From positions 186,001 through 250,000 of the forward strand of contig JAUIAV010000005.1 of the NCBI GenBank assembly GCA_030425195.1: 64,000 nucleotides of DNA. Direction: 5' to 3'. The stretch's first letter is position 1; the number at the start of each line of letters is the position of its first letter. The translations under genes and the position numbers were made by a program. This stretch comes from Gammaproteobacteria bacterium (lineage in GTDB: Bacteria; Pseudomonadota; Gammaproteobacteria; Pseudomonadales; Azotimanducaceae). The notes beneath the pieces were generated by a model. The model was not told the DNA's origin and ran no database searches. It was given only the letters and a program-made list of their open reading frames with translations. Below, one piece after another: positions 43,852 to 53,421 of the stretch.

Positions 43852-46461
43852 ATGACACTACTGTCCCGACGCGTCACGGCGACTATTATGTGGCTGGCAC
43901 TCTCCGGTTTATGTGCCGCAGTCCTCAGTCTCGCAGGCGTTTATCTCTATCTGGACCCTCAGGTACCGAAAGCTGAGACCTACCGCCACGTTCGCCTGGA
44001 AACGCCGCTCAGGGTCTACACGGCCGACGAGCAGCTGATCGCCGAGTTTGGTGAACGCCGGGTGATCCCGGTAGCGCTCCCTGACGTGCCCGACCTCTTT
44101 ATCCGGGCACTCCTGGATACTGAAGACAAGCGGTTTTACGAGCACAGCGGCGTCGATTTCTGGACCCTGACCAAGTCGGCGCTCGAGCTGGTCTGGAACA
44201 TGGGCGAGATTACCCGCGGGGGCTCCACCATCACCATGCAGGTGCCCCGCAACATCGGGACCTTCTCGCTCGACCAGGTCTTCATCCGCAAGTTCAAGGA
44301 GATCCTCCTGGCGCTGAAAATGGAGCGCGAGCTGTCCAAGGATGAGATCCTCGAGCTGTACATCAATGCCATTCCCTTCGGTAAAGGGGCCTATGGGGCT
44401 CAGGCTGCCGCCTACACCTATTACGGCAAGCCCCTTTCCGACTTGAGCCTGCCCCAGCTCGCCATGCTGGCCGGGATACCCCAGGCACCAACCGCTGGAA
44501 ACCCCATCAACGGACCGGAGCGCGCCATAGACCGCCGCAATCTGGTTCTGCGCAGAATGCTGGAGCAGAACTCCATCGATCAGGCCGCCTTCGATGCCGC
44601 AAGCCGAGCCCCCATCACCGCCAGCCTGCATGGCAGAGACCTCGATGTGCCTGCCGCGTTTCCAGCAGAATGGGTACGCCGGGAGTTAGTGAGTCGTTAC
44701 TCCGACCTTTATACAGGGGGTTATGAGGTGGTGACCACCCTTCGGAGCGATCTTCAGCGGGCGGCTGACACGGCACTCAGAAAAGGTCTCCTCGACTACG
44801 ACCGGGACCATGGCTACCGGGGCCCGGAGGATCAGCTGACCATCGATGAGGAGAATCCGCTCACCGAGGATCGCGTGCGCGGCCTCCTGGCCACCATGAC
44901 CACCTATGGCGGCCTGGCACCCGCCGTGGTCATGAGCGTGGATGCAGAGGCCGCCCGGGTAATTGCCGCCGGTAATCCCACGCCCATCACCCTGGATCTG
45001 GATGCCGTGCGCTGGGCCAGAACCCTCATCGATCAGGATACCCGGGGGCCCGTCATCCGGGCAGTGAACGAGGTGCTGACCGCAGGCGACCTGATCCGAG
45101 TGCAGTATCGCGGGAAGCTCGCGCCACAGACCGGGGAAGATCCGACGGATGCGGGATCTGACGATACCCCGGTCGCGGCGGCGGAACCCGTGGACACCTG
45201 GCGCCTGGCTCAGTTACCGGAAATTCAGGGAGCCGTGGTCTCTCTGCACCCCGGAACGGGAGCCGTACTGGCTCTCGCCGGCGGCTTCGACTTCGGCATG
45301 AATCAGTACAACCATGCCCTGCAGGCCGCGCGCCAGCCAGGTTCGGGCTTCAAACCCTTCGTCTACTCCGCCGCGCTGGACGCCGGCGTCACACCGGCAA
45401 GCATCTTCATGGACGCACCGCTGGTGTTCGACGATCAGAACCTGGAATCCGAATACCGACCGGACAACGACAACAACCGCTATAACGGGCCCACGCGCCT
45501 GCGCGAGGCCCTGTACCGGTCCATCAACCTGGTCTCCATGCGGGTGCTCCTCGAAGTGGGTGCGGGCCGCATCCTCGACTACGTGCCCCGGTTCGGCTTC
45601 GACACCGCCACCTTCCCGCGCAACACCCAGCTCGCCATCGGCGGCGGCACCATGGCGGTGACCCCCATCGACATGGTCACCGCCTATTCGGTTTTCGCCA
45701 ACGGCGGCTGGCTGATCCAGCCGCACATCATCCGTTCCGTGCGGAATCTGGAAGGGGAAGAGATCTACCGCCCCCGCTACCCCATCGTCTGTGAGGAATG
45801 CGAAGAAGAGACGCTGGCGGCGGACGGCGGGACCGACCTCATCACCGGGGAACCGGCGACGCTGGAGGATCTCTTCGCCGACGACGCTCCTGCGATACCG
45901 ACCGACGCAGCACCCGTCGGCGGCAACGGAGACCCGGCGCCGCCTCTGCCGGAGATCGTTCTCCGGCCGCTGCCCGCAACCCGGGCCATCGATCCCAGAA
46001 ACGCCTGGGTGATGAGCAGCATGCTGCGGGACGTGATCCGGCGGGGCACGGGCATCCGGGCCCGCCGGGCCCTCGCCCGGGGGGACATCGCCGGTAAGAC
46101 GGGCACCACCAACGACGCCGCGGACACCTGGTTCAATGGCTATCACCCCGATGTGGCCACCACGGTCTGGGTCGGCTTCCCCAATCATCAGGCCCTGGGC
46201 GCGGCGGAGTACGGGTCCAACCGGCCGTTGCCGATCTGGATCGAGTACATGCAGGCGGCCCTCGACGGCGTTCCGGAGACGCTGCCGGATCAGCCGCCCG
46301 GGGTGGTGACCCGGAAGATCGATCCCGCCACCGGCATGCTGGCCAACGCCGGCAACCCGGATGCGATTTTCGAGTATTTTCTCGAGGAGCACGTGCCGGC
46401 CGGGGAAGCGCAGCCGGTGGAGGACCCGGAGGATGTCTTGAAGGCGGTGGACATCTTCTGA
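43852..46461 (+). CDS. mrcA: Penicillin-binding protein 1A (bifunctional)
   Basis: 869 residues from ATG 43852; an upstream TTG frame extension is unlikely. One membrane helix (about 14-34, LALSGLCAAVLSLAGVYLYL). GT51 transglycosylase: TEDKRFYEHSGVD with the catalytic Glu, GGSTITMQVPRN, KFKEILLALKMERELSKDEI in part. OB-like insert around the middle. Transpeptidase motifs: SxxK in PGSGFKPF, SxN in RSINLVS, KTG in GKTGTTNDAADTW. A CEEC pair lies between SxN and KTG, as in E. coli PBP1A. There is no clear Shine-Dalgarno. The last codons (ATC TTC TGA) are the first half of a downstream repeat unit. Confidence 0.96.
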   Translation: MTLLSRRVTATIMWLALSGLCAAVLSLAGVYLYLDPQVPKAETYRHVRLETPLRVYTADEQLIAEFGERRVIPVALPDVPDLFIRALLDTEDKRFYEHSGVDFWTLTKSALELVWNMGEITRGGSTITMQVPRNIGTFSLDQVFIRKFKEILLALKMERELSKDEILELYINAIPFGKGAYGAQAAAYTYYGKPLSDLSLPQLAMLAGIPQAPTAGNPINGPERAIDRRNLVLRRMLEQNSIDQAAFDAASRAPITASLHGRDLDVPAAFPAEWVRRELVSRYSDLYTGGYEVVTTLRSDLQRAADTALRKGLLDYDRDHGYRGPEDQLTIDEENPLTEDRVRGLLATMTTYGGLAPAVVMSVDAEAARVIAAGNPTPITLDLDAVRWARTLIDQDTRGPVIRAVNEVLTAGDLIRVQYRGKLAPQTGEDPTDAGSDDTPVAAAEPVDTWRLAQLPEIQGAVVSLHPGTGAVLALAGGFDFGMNQYNHALQAARQPGSGFKPFVYSAALDAGVTPASIFMDAPLVFDDQNLESEYRPDNDNNRYNGPTRLREALYRSINLVSMRVLLEVGAGRILDYVPRFGFDTATFPRNTQLAIGGGTMAVTPIDMVTAYSVFANGGWLIQPHIIRSVRNLEGEEIYRPRYPIVCEECEEETLAADGGTDLITGEPATLEDLFADDAPAIPTDAAPVGGNGDPAPPLPEIVLRPLPATRAIDPRNAWVMSSMLRDVIRRGTGIRARRALARGDIAGKTGTTNDAADTWFNGYHPDVATTVWVGFPNHQALGAAEYGSNRPLPIWIEYMQAALDGVPETLPDQPPGVVTRKIDPATGMLANAGNPDAIFEYFLEEHVPAGEAQPVEDPEDVLKAVDIF

Positions 46462-46576
46462 CGCCAAAGGCGTCAACATCTTCTGACGCCAAGGCGTCAA
46501 CATCTTCTGATGCTGAAAGCATCAAACATCTTCTGACGCCACAGGCGTCAATCATCTTCTGACGCCCCGGCGACGC
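46452..46576. repeat. Tandem array of five hairpin-forming 24-26 bp units after mrcA
   Basis: Units start at 46452, 46477, 46501, 46527 and 46553. Each begins CATCTTC and continues with an inverted repeat: TGACGCC-AAA-GGCGTCA, TGACGCC-AA-GGCGTCA, TGATGCT-GAA-AGCATCA, TGACGCC-ACA-GGCGTCA, and a degenerate fifth. Unit 3 differs from the others in two stem pairs, and both are changed on both sides so that pairing is kept. The first unit contains the final two sense codons and stop of mrcA; the fifth reaches the stop of the convergent M48 gene. There is no T-tract. Confidence 0.9.
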
Positions 46577-48021
46577 TACTGAACGATCTTGATGTAGTCC
46601 CCGGCGCGGGGCTCGCCGTTGGGATGCATGCCGTTGATCACCCGCAGCGTTTCCGCCGCGTGGCTCTTGAGCGACGATTTCTGTGCAAGGCTCTTGAAGG
46701 TATCCGACGGTTTGGCCACGATCACTTTGATCCGCTGATCGTTCGCCACCTTCAGGTCATCGGCCGTCATGGCCCGGAAACCACCCAGCACAGCCAGCCA
46801 GGCCTCCTCGAAGGCCTGCTCATCGCCGCCATTGGGCCCGAGTTCGCCCCGGAAGAGATACACGCCGCCGTCCTTGTAGACCACGGCGATCTTCTGCGCC
46901 ACCGCACTCGCGCCTTCCACCAGCACGATGTCCGCCGTATGCGCCGGATACCCATTCACGTTCACGTCCTGGCCATTGGCCACATCGTCGCGCTTGAGCG
47001 TTTCGCTGACGTACTCCGCCGGGGTCTGCTCTTCTTTGGCCGGGTTCTGCCGCTGCACGCTGATCCGGACATCGGTGCCGAACGGCGCCTGACCGACGAT
47101 TTCGGTGGGCGTGTTGCGCACATCCCAGCCTTCCGGGTAGCTCACCACCACGCGCAGACCACCGTTGTAATAGGTGCTGCCCTTGATCAGTCCGGTGGTA
47201 GGCGCATCGCCGTAGACCATACCGTCCACCATCTCCCAGAAGTCCCGCTCCGGCTCCTGGAGCTCCTCCGGGAACAGGTGCAGCGATTTCTCCACCGCTT
47301 CATGCAGGCGTTTATCGTTTTTCGGGTGGCTGGTGAACAGACCATGATAGACCTGCTGCTGGTGCAGCACGTTCTGAGCAAACAGGGAGTGATCCTTCAG
47401 CACATGGATCACATCGATCATGGCCAGCGGGTTATAGCCGGCCAGGGCCAGGAACTCGGCCCCGTACTCATCGGACTCGAGCTCGTAGCCGCGGCCGTAG
47501 CCGCTGCGGAGCACGTTGGTGGCCGTGTTCGACAGATCGGCGATGGCCCCGGTGCCGGTCAGAATGGAGCCGACGATGCCGGCCACGGAGCCCATCATGC
47601 CGAGTACGTTCGAACGTTTCGCATGCTGCCCGACCACGTGCCCGATTTCGTGGCCGATCACCCCGGCCAGCTCGTCCTCCGAGCGGCAGTAGGCGATCAG
47701 TCCGCGGTGAATGAAGATATAGCCGTCCGGCATGGCGAACGCGTTCACCGAGGTCTGATCGATCACGTAGAAGTGGTAGGCCTCACCCGCATCGGGGCTG
47801 ACCGCCACCAGGCGCTGGCCGATCTCGTCCACATAGGCCTGCCACTCCGGATCGTCGTACAGGCCGCCGTTCTCGAGCAGCGTCTGATACATCTCCTCGC
47901 CCGGGCTCGCCAGGGCCGGCGACCCGAGCAGCAGGCCCGAAGCCAGGATCAGGGCTGCGACCAGGGTCTGGCTGAGGACCTGGCTGTGCAATAGTCCGGC
48001 CGTTCCGTGCTGTTCCCTCAT
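46576..48021 (-). CDS. Periplasmic M48-family metalloprotease with LysM-like C-terminus
   Basis: 481 residues from ATG 48021; a TTG at 48060 in the same frame is less likely. A signal segment (LVAALILASGLLLGSPALA) precedes the zinc-protease domain with VIGHEIGHVVGQHAKR (HExxH), the third ligand in ELESDEYGAEF, and a HPKNDKRL segment. The C-terminal about 50 residues (KVIVAKPSDTFKSLAQKSS to GDYIKIVQ) look like a LysM-type wall-binding domain. It resembles BepA/LoiP-type proteases that police outer-membrane assembly, but lacks the BepA TPR. It converges with mrcA across the hairpin array. Confidence 0.88.
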   Translation of the reverse strand: MREQHGTAGLLHSQVLSQTLVAALILASGLLLGSPALASPGEEMYQTLLENGGLYDDPEWQAYVDEIGQRLVAVSPDAGEAYHFYVIDQTSVNAFAMPDGYIFIHRGLIAYCRSEDELAGVIGHEIGHVVGQHAKRSNVLGMMGSVAGIVGSILTGTGAIADLSNTATNVLRSGYGRGYELESDEYGAEFLALAGYNPLAMIDVIHVLKDHSLFAQNVLHQQQVYHGLFTSHPKNDKRLHEAVEKSLHLFPEELQEPERDFWEMVDGMVYGDAPTTGLIKGSTYYNGGLRVVVSYPEGWDVRNTPTEIVGQAPFGTDVRISVQRQNPAKEEQTPAEYVSETLKRDDVANGQDVNVNGYPAHTADIVLVEGASAVAQKIAVVYKDGGVYLFRGELGPNGGDEQAFEEAWLAVLGGFRAMTADDLKVANDQRIKVIVAKPSDTFKSLAQKSSLKSHAAETLRVINGMHPNGEPRAGDYIKIVQ

Positions 48022-48080
48022 GGGGCCTCGTGTCGATGGTTCACCGGAATTAGACCGCAAATACCACTCCGGTTCCTACA

Positions 48081-48093
48081 GGGGGGGGGGGGG
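48081..48093. repeat. Homopolymeric tract of 13 G
   Basis: Thirteen consecutive G lie about 60 bp upstream of the M48 protease start, in its probable promoter/leader (C13 on its coding strand). No other homopolymer of this length was noticed in the window. Such tracts slip readily in replication and in sequencing. Confidence 0.85.
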
Positions 48094-48185
48094 CGATGAC
48101 GGGGTGAGGGCGATCGAGACATTCCGTTCGAGGCCTCATGAAGCCAGAATCCGGCTGAACGCCGCATGAACGGGTTTCCATACCT

Positions 48186-48218
48186 CGAAAACGACGACGC
48201 CCGGCATGGCCGGGCGTC
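48186..48218 (-). terminator. Probable rpmE terminator
   Basis: On the minus strand GACGCCCGGC-CAT-GCCGGGCGTC is a perfect 10-bp stem followed by GTCGTTTTCG. The T-run is short and offset by four bases, but the position just after rpmE fits. Confidence 0.65.
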
Positions 48219-48245
48219 TGCTTGAGACCGGTTCGGGGAGCAGTG

Positions 48246-48461
48246 TCAGCGGCTGACGCTGCGATTGCCGAAGCGCTTGCGGAAACGCTCGACGCGTCCG
48301 CCGGAATCCAGGATCTTCTGCTTGCCGGTGTAGAACGGGTGGCAGGCGGAACAGACCTCGAGATGGATGTTCTCTTCGAGCGTGGAACGGGTCTCGATGA
48401 CGTTCCCACAGCTGCAGGTCGCCTTGATGTCTCGATATTCCGGGTGAATGTCTGCTTTCAT
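48246..48461 (-). CDS. rpmE: 50S ribosomal protein L31
   Basis: 71 residues from ATG 48461; the same frame is open to 48641 but the protein starts with the standard MKADIHPEY. This is the zinc-containing C+ form: ATCSCGN and [14 protein letters not shown] supply four cysteines. It ends with the usual basic FRKRFGNR. A divergent intergenic region of 123 bp separates it from priA. Confidence 0.97.
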   Translation of the reverse strand: MKADIHPEYRDIKATCSCGNVIETRSTLEENIHLEVCSACHPFYTGKQKILDSGGRVERFRKRFGNRSVSR

Positions 48462-48489
48462 CGCTGATACCCCCAACAAAAGGGCGCGA

Positions 48490-48518
48490 ATTCTATGCGC
48501 CCGGACCGTCAAAGGCAA
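48490..48518 (-). promoter_or_regulatory. Candidate sigma-70 promoter for rpmE
   Basis: On the minus strand TTGCCT, 17 nt, TAGAAT. The -10 matches five of six consensus bases. The predicted start lies about 20 nt before the rpmE ATG. Confidence 0.4.
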
Positions 48519-48584
48519 TCCCCGCCCCACAGCAGCCATCGGCGCACAGCCACAGCCGCCCCCTGTGGCTAGAATGTCCGGCTG

Positions 48585-50747
48585 ATGACCACCACCGAAC
48601 CCTCGAGAATCATCCGGGTCGCCGTGCCCGTGCCTCTGCACCGGGAATTCGACTATTCAGTACCGGAAGGGCAGCCTCTGCCCGTGATCGGCGCCCGGGT
48701 GGCCGTGCCGTTCTCCGGACGGAAGCTGGTCGGACTGGTGGTGGCTCTGAATCCGCCGGATGCGCACGACAGGGTCCGACCGATCGGGGCGCTGCTGGAC
48801 GCTGAGAACGTGCTTGGCGGGGAGATCCTCGGTCTGGGTCGCTGGCTGTCCAGTTACTACCAGCACCCCCTTGGCGAGGTGCTCACCACCCTGCTCCCCG
48901 GCGCCGCCCGCCGGCCGGTGCCGCTGAAGATCCGCCGCCCCGAATCCTGGGAGCTGGCCGCTGCGGAACCGGATCTGGCCCGCGCACCGCGTCAGAAAGC
49001 GCTGTACGAGCTGATCAGGACGAGCGGTGGCGCGCTGCGCGCCGAAGACATCCGCGCCGCCGGCTTCGAACGGACTCATATCCGCGGCCTGGCGGCCAAG
49101 GGCTTCATCCGTAAGTCCGAAAACGGTGCTCCGGCCCGGGCAGCAGCCCCGGCAGAGGTGGCGTTGCCGGTTCTCAATGCCGAGCAGGCGGCCGCCCTCG
49201 AGGTGCTCGAAGCGGGTCGGGGGTTTCATCCGGTGCTGCTGGACGGGATCACCGGCAGCGGCAAAACCGAGGTGTATCTGCGTTTCATCGCCCGGGTGCT
49301 CGATGCCGGGCGCCAGGTGCTGGTCCTGGTCCCGGAAATCGCCCTGACCCCTCAGACCCTGGCCCGGTTCGAAGCCAGATTCGGCGCTGCCGCCGTGATG
49401 CACTCCAATCTCACGGACACCGCGCGCCTGCAGGTGTGGCTGAAGGTCCGCAGCGGGGAAGCACGGATCCTCATCGGCACCCGCTCCGCCGTGCTCACCC
49501 CGTTTGCCGATCTCGGCCTGATCGTGGTCGACGAAGAGCACGACGCCTCCTTCAAGCAGACCGACGGGCTGCGCTACTCGGCGCGGGATCTGGCGGTGAA
49601 GCGGGCGCGGGATCTCGACATCCCGCTGATTCTCGGCAGCGCGACCCCTTCCTTCGAATCTCTGCACAACGCGCTCGTCGGCCGCTACCGGCACGTGCTC
49701 CTCACCGAGCGCGCCGGCGGCGCCAGTCTGCCCGGATTCCAGCTGATCGACATCCGCGGCCACGCCCTCGAGGGCGGGCTCTCGGAGGATCTGATCCGTG
49801 CCATCGGCACCCACCTGGAGGCAGGCGGACAGGCTCTCGTGTTCCTGAACCGCCGCGGGTTTGCGCCGTCCATGGTCTGCGGTCACTGCCGGTGGCAGGC
49901 CCGCTGCCCCGGATGCGACTGGCCCATGACCATGCACCAGCGGCCGCCGGCGCTCATCTGCCACCACTGCGGCCGCCGCCAGGGACTGCCGGAATCCTGT
50001 CCCGACTGCGGCCAGAACGCGCTGATCGCCGTCGGCAGCGGCACGCAGCGATGCGAGGACGTGCTCGGCGAACGTTTCCCCGACGTCCCCGTGTACCGGA
50101 TCGACCGGGACACCACCCGCAGTCAGCGGCGCCTCGAAGCCCAGCTCAAAGCCATCGGCAACGGTCAGCCGGCAATCCTCGTGGGTACTCAGATGCTGGC
50201 CAAAGGTCACCACTTCCCCGATGTCACTCTGGTTGCGGTGATCAATGCGGATGGCGGTTTCATGAGCCCGGACTTCCGCGCTCCGGAACGTACCGCCCAG
50301 CTGATCGTGCAGGTCGCCGGCCGGGCAGGCCGGGCGGAGCGCGCGGGTACGGTTATCATTCAGACCTACCAGCCGGACAGTCCGCTGCTGACCACGCTGA
50401 TCGGGGACGGTTACCGGGCCTTTGCCCGGCAGGAGCTCGAGACCCGGGCCGCGGCCGAGCTGCCGCCGCATACACCCATGGCGCTCCTGCGGGCGGAAGC
50501 CGTTCAGGGGGAAGACGCCCGACGCTGGCTGGAAGCGCTCGCCCGCCATCTCGGTCCCGGGCTGTCCGTCTACGGGCCCGCACCCGCGCTCATGCCCAGG
50601 GTCGCGGACCGGCTCCGCTTTCAGCTCATGATCACGGCCCCGAGCCGGCGCCTGCTGCACCAGGCGCTCCTGCCGCTGAAACAGGTGGAAGACGTGCCCC
50701 GGGGCGTCCGCTGGTCCCTGGATGTGGACCCTTACGACACCTACTGA
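48585..50747 (+). CDS. priA: Primosomal protein N' (replication-restart helicase PriA)
   Basis: 720 residues. 3'-5' helicase that reloads the replisome at stalled forks. N-terminal DNA 3'-end-binding domain ([17 protein letters not shown]), winged helix (about 130-180), Walker [16 protein letters not shown] box [12 protein letters not shown], and the zinc-binding insertion with [17 protein letters not shown] and [17 protein letters not shown] (eight Cys), then [15 protein letters not shown] and [13 protein letters not shown]. There is no Shine-Dalgarno; TAGAAT (48570-48575) ends 9 nt before ATG, suggesting a leaderless mRNA. Confidence 0.97.
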   Translation: MTTTEPSRIIRVAVPVPLHREFDYSVPEGQPLPVIGARVAVPFSGRKLVGLVVALNPPDAHDRVRPIGALLDAENVLGGEILGLGRWLSSYYQHPLGEVLTTLLPGAARRPVPLKIRRPESWELAAAEPDLARAPRQKALYELIRTSGGALRAEDIRAAGFERTHIRGLAAKGFIRKSENGAPARAAAPAEVALPVLNAEQAAALEVLEAGRGFHPVLLDGITGSGKTEVYLRFIARVLDAGRQVLVLVPEIALTPQTLARFEARFGAAAVMHSNLTDTARLQVWLKVRSGEARILIGTRSAVLTPFADLGLIVVDEEHDASFKQTDGLRYSARDLAVKRARDLDIPLILGSATPSFESLHNALVGRYRHVLLTERAGGASLPGFQLIDIRGHALEGGLSEDLIRAIGTHLEAGGQALVFLNRRGFAPSMVCGHCRWQARCPGCDWPMTMHQRPPALICHHCGRRQGLPESCPDCGQNALIAVGSGTQRCEDVLGERFPDVPVYRIDRDTTRSQRRLEAQLKAIGNGQPAILVGTQMLAKGHHFPDVTLVAVINADGGFMSPDFRAPERTAQLIVQVAGRAGRAERAGTVIIQTYQPDSPLLTTLIGDGYRAFARQELETRAAAELPPHTPMALLRAEAVQGEDARRWLEALARHLGPGLSVYGPAPALMPRVADRLRFQLMITAPSRRLLHQALLPLKQVEDVPRGVRWSLDVDPYDTY

Positions 50748-50796
50748 TCGCAGATAGGGATGTCAGCTCCGCCACTCTGACCTATCATTGCGCGCC

Positions 50797-51384
50797 ATGA
50801 CCCGGGACTACGCAAGCCGCTCCGCCGGCCGCAACCAGACACGACGCGGCGGCAGTCCCAGAGGCACGCCCCGGCGGCGCGCGTCGAACCGCCGGAAAAC
50901 CTCCCAGCCACGCGGTATCTGGAGCGCACCCAGCTTCTCCGCGGGCGCCGTGTTCGGCGCCGCCCTGGTGCTGCTTCTGAGCCAGGCACCGACCCTGTTC
51001 GAGGACACCGTCTCCGTGGCCCGGGGGGGTCCGGTGACGGTTCCGGACGCCATCGAGTTCGAGTTTCCCGAGCTCCTGGAAAACGGCACGGTGGAAGTGG
51101 AGCCGAACGCCTACGAGGCCCGCTTCCCCAGCGAGAATCCCGACGGGACAGGACCCGAATATCAGATTCAGGCCATCTCGGTGAAGACGGCGGACGATGC
51201 CTCCCGCATCACCCGCGAGCTGCTCGCCATGGGTCTGCCAGCCCGCTCGGAGCGGGTGGATCTCAAGAGCGGGTCCTGGTACCGGATCATGGTGGGTCCG
51301 TACAACTCCAGGCGGGAAGCCGAGCGGGTGATCAATCGGCTGGCCGAGCGGAACATGGTCCCGGAAATCCGCACCCGGAGCTGA
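50797..51384 (+). CDS. SPOR-domain (FtsN-like) membrane protein
   Basis: 195 residues. A very basic cytoplasmic tail (RSAGRNQTRRGGSPRGTPRR) precedes one membrane helix (about 46-66, SAGAVFGAALVLLLSQ), a linker, and a C-terminal SPOR domain (about 122-195, YQIQAISVKTADDASRITRE; WYRIMVGPYNSRREAERVIN). It is the layout and genomic place (between priA and hslVU) of FtsN in pseudomonads, where argS usually lies in between; argS is absent here. A TATCAT hexamer ends 8 nt before ATG with no Shine-Dalgarno. Confidence 0.85.
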   Translation: MTRDYASRSAGRNQTRRGGSPRGTPRRRASNRRKTSQPRGIWSAPSFSAGAVFGAALVLLLSQAPTLFEDTVSVARGGPVTVPDAIEFEFPELLENGTVEVEPNAYEARFPSENPDGTGPEYQIQAISVKTADDASRITRELLAMGLPARSERVDLKSGSWYRIMVGPYNSRREAERVINRLAERNMVPEIRTRS

Positions 51385-51447
51385 CCGTCCACGAACACCG
51401 GCATTCTTACGCTCGATCGGCTCACCCTGCTTTCCATCCAGGGCGCA

Positions 51448-51476
51448 TTGAAAAGCCCCAGGCCCGCCCCCACTAT
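51448..51476 (+). promoter_or_regulatory. Candidate heat-shock (sigma-32) promoter for hslVU
   Basis: TTGAAA (51448-51453), 14 nt, CCCCACTAT (51468-51476), close to the sigma-32 consensus CTTGAAA-N13-17-CCCCATNTA. It lies 29 nt before the hslV start, where the heat-shock promoter of this operon is expected. Confidence 0.6.
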
Positions 51477-51505
51477 CTCCTATCGGACATCAATCAGGAG
51501 CTCGC

Positions 51506-52048
51506 GTGGTAGAACAGTTCCACGGCACCACCATCGTCTGCGCCAGGACGGACAAGCAGGTCGCCCTCGGCGGCGACGGGCAGGTCACCCTTGGTCAGAC
51601 CATCATGAAAGGTAATGCCAGGAAGGTGCGCAGGCTGCTCGACGATTCGGTGCTGGCCGGATTCGCCGGTGGCACCGCCGATGCGTTCACGCTGTTCGAG
51701 CGGTTCGAAGCCGCACTCGAAAAATACTCCGGCAACCTGGTCCGGGCGGCCGTGGAGCTGGCCAAGGACTGGCGGTCCGACCGGGCCCTGCGCCGTCTCG
51801 AGGCCATGCTGCTGGTCGCCGACAGGGAAGCATCGCTGCTCATCAGCGGCACGGGCGACGTCATCGAGCCGGAAACCGGCGTGATCGCCATCGGTTCCGG
51901 CGGTCCCTTCGCCCAGGCTGCGGCTCGCGCGCTCGAAGAGAACACCGAGATCTCCGCCGCCGAGATGGTGGAGAAGTCGCTCACCATCGCCGCCGATATC
52001 TGCGTGTACACCAATCATCAGCGGACCATCGAGGTGCTGGATCTATGA
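51506..52048 (+). CDS. hslV: ATP-dependent protease peptidase subunit HslV
   Basis: 180 residues from GTG 51506 (AGGAG 6 nt upstream). Threonine peptidase that forms the 12-mer chamber of HslVU. The protein starts [17 protein letters not shown]; the catalytic threonine would be T8, so a seven-residue leader must be cut, as in Bacillus and alphaproteobacteria, whereas E. coli has Thr directly after Met. Other marks: [21 protein letters not shown] and [19 protein letters not shown]. The stop overlaps hslU by 4 nt. Confidence 0.96.
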   Translation: MVEQFHGTTIVCARTDKQVALGGDGQVTLGQTIMKGNARKVRRLLDDSVLAGFAGGTADAFTLFERFEAALEKYSGNLVRAAVELAKDWRSDRALRRLEAMLLVADREASLLISGTGDVIEPETGVIAIGSGGPFAQAAARALEENTEISAAEMVEKSLTIAADICVYTNHQRTIEVLDL

Positions 52049-53394
52049 GCGTGATGACCCCGAGAGAAATCGTTCACGAGCTGGACCGGCACATCATCGG
52101 CCAGGACGACGCCAAGCGCGCCGTGGCCATCGCGCTCAGAAACCGCTGGCGACGCATGCAGCTCTCCGAGGAGATGCGCGACGAGATCACACCGAAGAAC
52201 ATCCTCATGATCGGGCCCACGGGCGTGGGCAAGACGGAGATCGCCCGGCGGCTGGCGAAGCTGGCCAGCGCCCCGTTCATCAAGGTGGAAGCCACCAAGT
52301 TCACCGAGGTGGGCTACGTGGGCAAGGAAGTGGAATCGATCATCCGCGATCTGGCGGACGCGGCGGTAAAAATGCTGCGCGAGAGCCAGATTCAGCAGGT
52401 GCAGCACCGGGCCGACGACGTGGCCGAGGAACGTATTCTCGATGCGCTGCTGCCGGCGCCCCGATCCGTGGGCTTCGGCGCGGACGGTGGCCAGGATGCG
52501 GACGCCGGCGGCGCGGACAACGCCACCCGACAGGTCTTCCGCAAGAAGCTCCGCGAGGGCGAGCTCGACGACAAGGAAATCGATATCGAGATCGACACCA
52601 CACCCATTGGTGTGGAAATCATGGCGCCGCCCGGCATGGAGGAGATGACCAGTCAGCTCCAGAACATGTTCTCGAGCCTCGGCCAGGGCAAGAAGAAGTC
52701 GGCCCGGCTGAAGGTGAAGGACGCGTTGAAGAAAATCCGCGAGGAGGAAGCCGCGCGGCTGGTGAACGAGGACGAGATCAAGGCGGGCGCCATCGAGGCC
52801 GTGGAGCAGACGGGCATCGTCTTCATCGACGAGCTGGACAAGGTGGCCAAGCGCAGTGAGGGAGTCGGCGCAGACGTCTCCCGGGAAGGCGTGCAGCGGG
52901 ACCTGCTGCCGCTCATCGAAGGCTGCACCGTCTCCACGAAATACGGCATGGTGAAGACGGACCACATCCTCTTCATCGCCTCCGGTGCCTTCCACCTGTC
53001 CAAGCCCTCGGACCTGATCCCCGAGCTCCAGGGCCGGCTGCCGATCCGGGTGGAACTCTCGGCGCTGACGCCCGAGGACTTCAAGCGCATTCTCACGGAG
53101 CCGAACGCCTCGCTCACGGAGCAGTATCAGGCGCTGCTGGAGACCGAAGGCGTGAACCTCACGTTTACCGACGAGGGTCTGGCCCGGATTGCCGAGCTCG
53201 CCTGGCAGGTGAACGAGGGCACCGAGAACATCGGCGCCCGGCGTCTGCACACCCTGATGGAGCGCCTGCTGGAAGAAATCTCCTTCCAGGCGACCGAGCA
53301 CGGCGGCCAGAGCATCGAGGTGGATGCGGATTATGTGGACGTCCACCTGGCGGCCCTGGTCCGGAATCAGGACCTGTCCCGCTATATTCTCTGA
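52045..53394 (+). CDS. hslU: ATP-dependent protease ATPase subunit HslU
   Basis: 449 residues. AAA+ unfoldase that feeds Hsl[21 protein letters not shown] start, Walker [18 protein letters not shown], pore motif [10 protein letters not shown], the intermediate I-domain (about 110-240) rich in charged residues, Walker [13 protein letters not shown], sensor [20 protein letters not shown] in two parts, and the C-terminal tail ending LSRYIL that docks into HslV. Coupled to hslV. Confidence 0.97.
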   Translation: MSVMTPREIVHELDRHIIGQDDAKRAVAIALRNRWRRMQLSEEMRDEITPKNILMIGPTGVGKTEIARRLAKLASAPFIKVEATKFTEVGYVGKEVESIIRDLADAAVKMLRESQIQQVQHRADDVAEERILDALLPAPRSVGFGADGGQDADAGGADNATRQVFRKKLREGELDDKEIDIEIDTTPIGVEIMAPPGMEEMTSQLQNMFSSLGQGKKKSARLKVKDALKKIREEEAARLVNEDEIKAGAIEAVEQTGIVFIDELDKVAKRSEGVGADVSREGVQRDLLPLIEGCTVSTKYGMVKTDHILFIASGAFHLSKPSDLIPELQGRLPIRVELSALTPEDFKRILTEPNASLTEQYQALLETEGVNLTFTDEGLARIAELAWQVNEGTENIGARRLHTLMERLLEEISFQATEHGGQSIEVDADYVDVHLAALVRNQDLSRYIL

Positions 53395-53421
53395 TTTCCC
53401 GGAACGGAATCTCTGACGGAC

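Noticed and set aside
46452-46576. CRISPR array
   Set aside because: Units are contiguous with no unique spacers, the repeats are too short and diverged, and no cas gene is near.
48657-50660. A 667-codon minus-strand frame opposite priA
   Set aside because: Shadow of the conserved priA gene, with no family signature.
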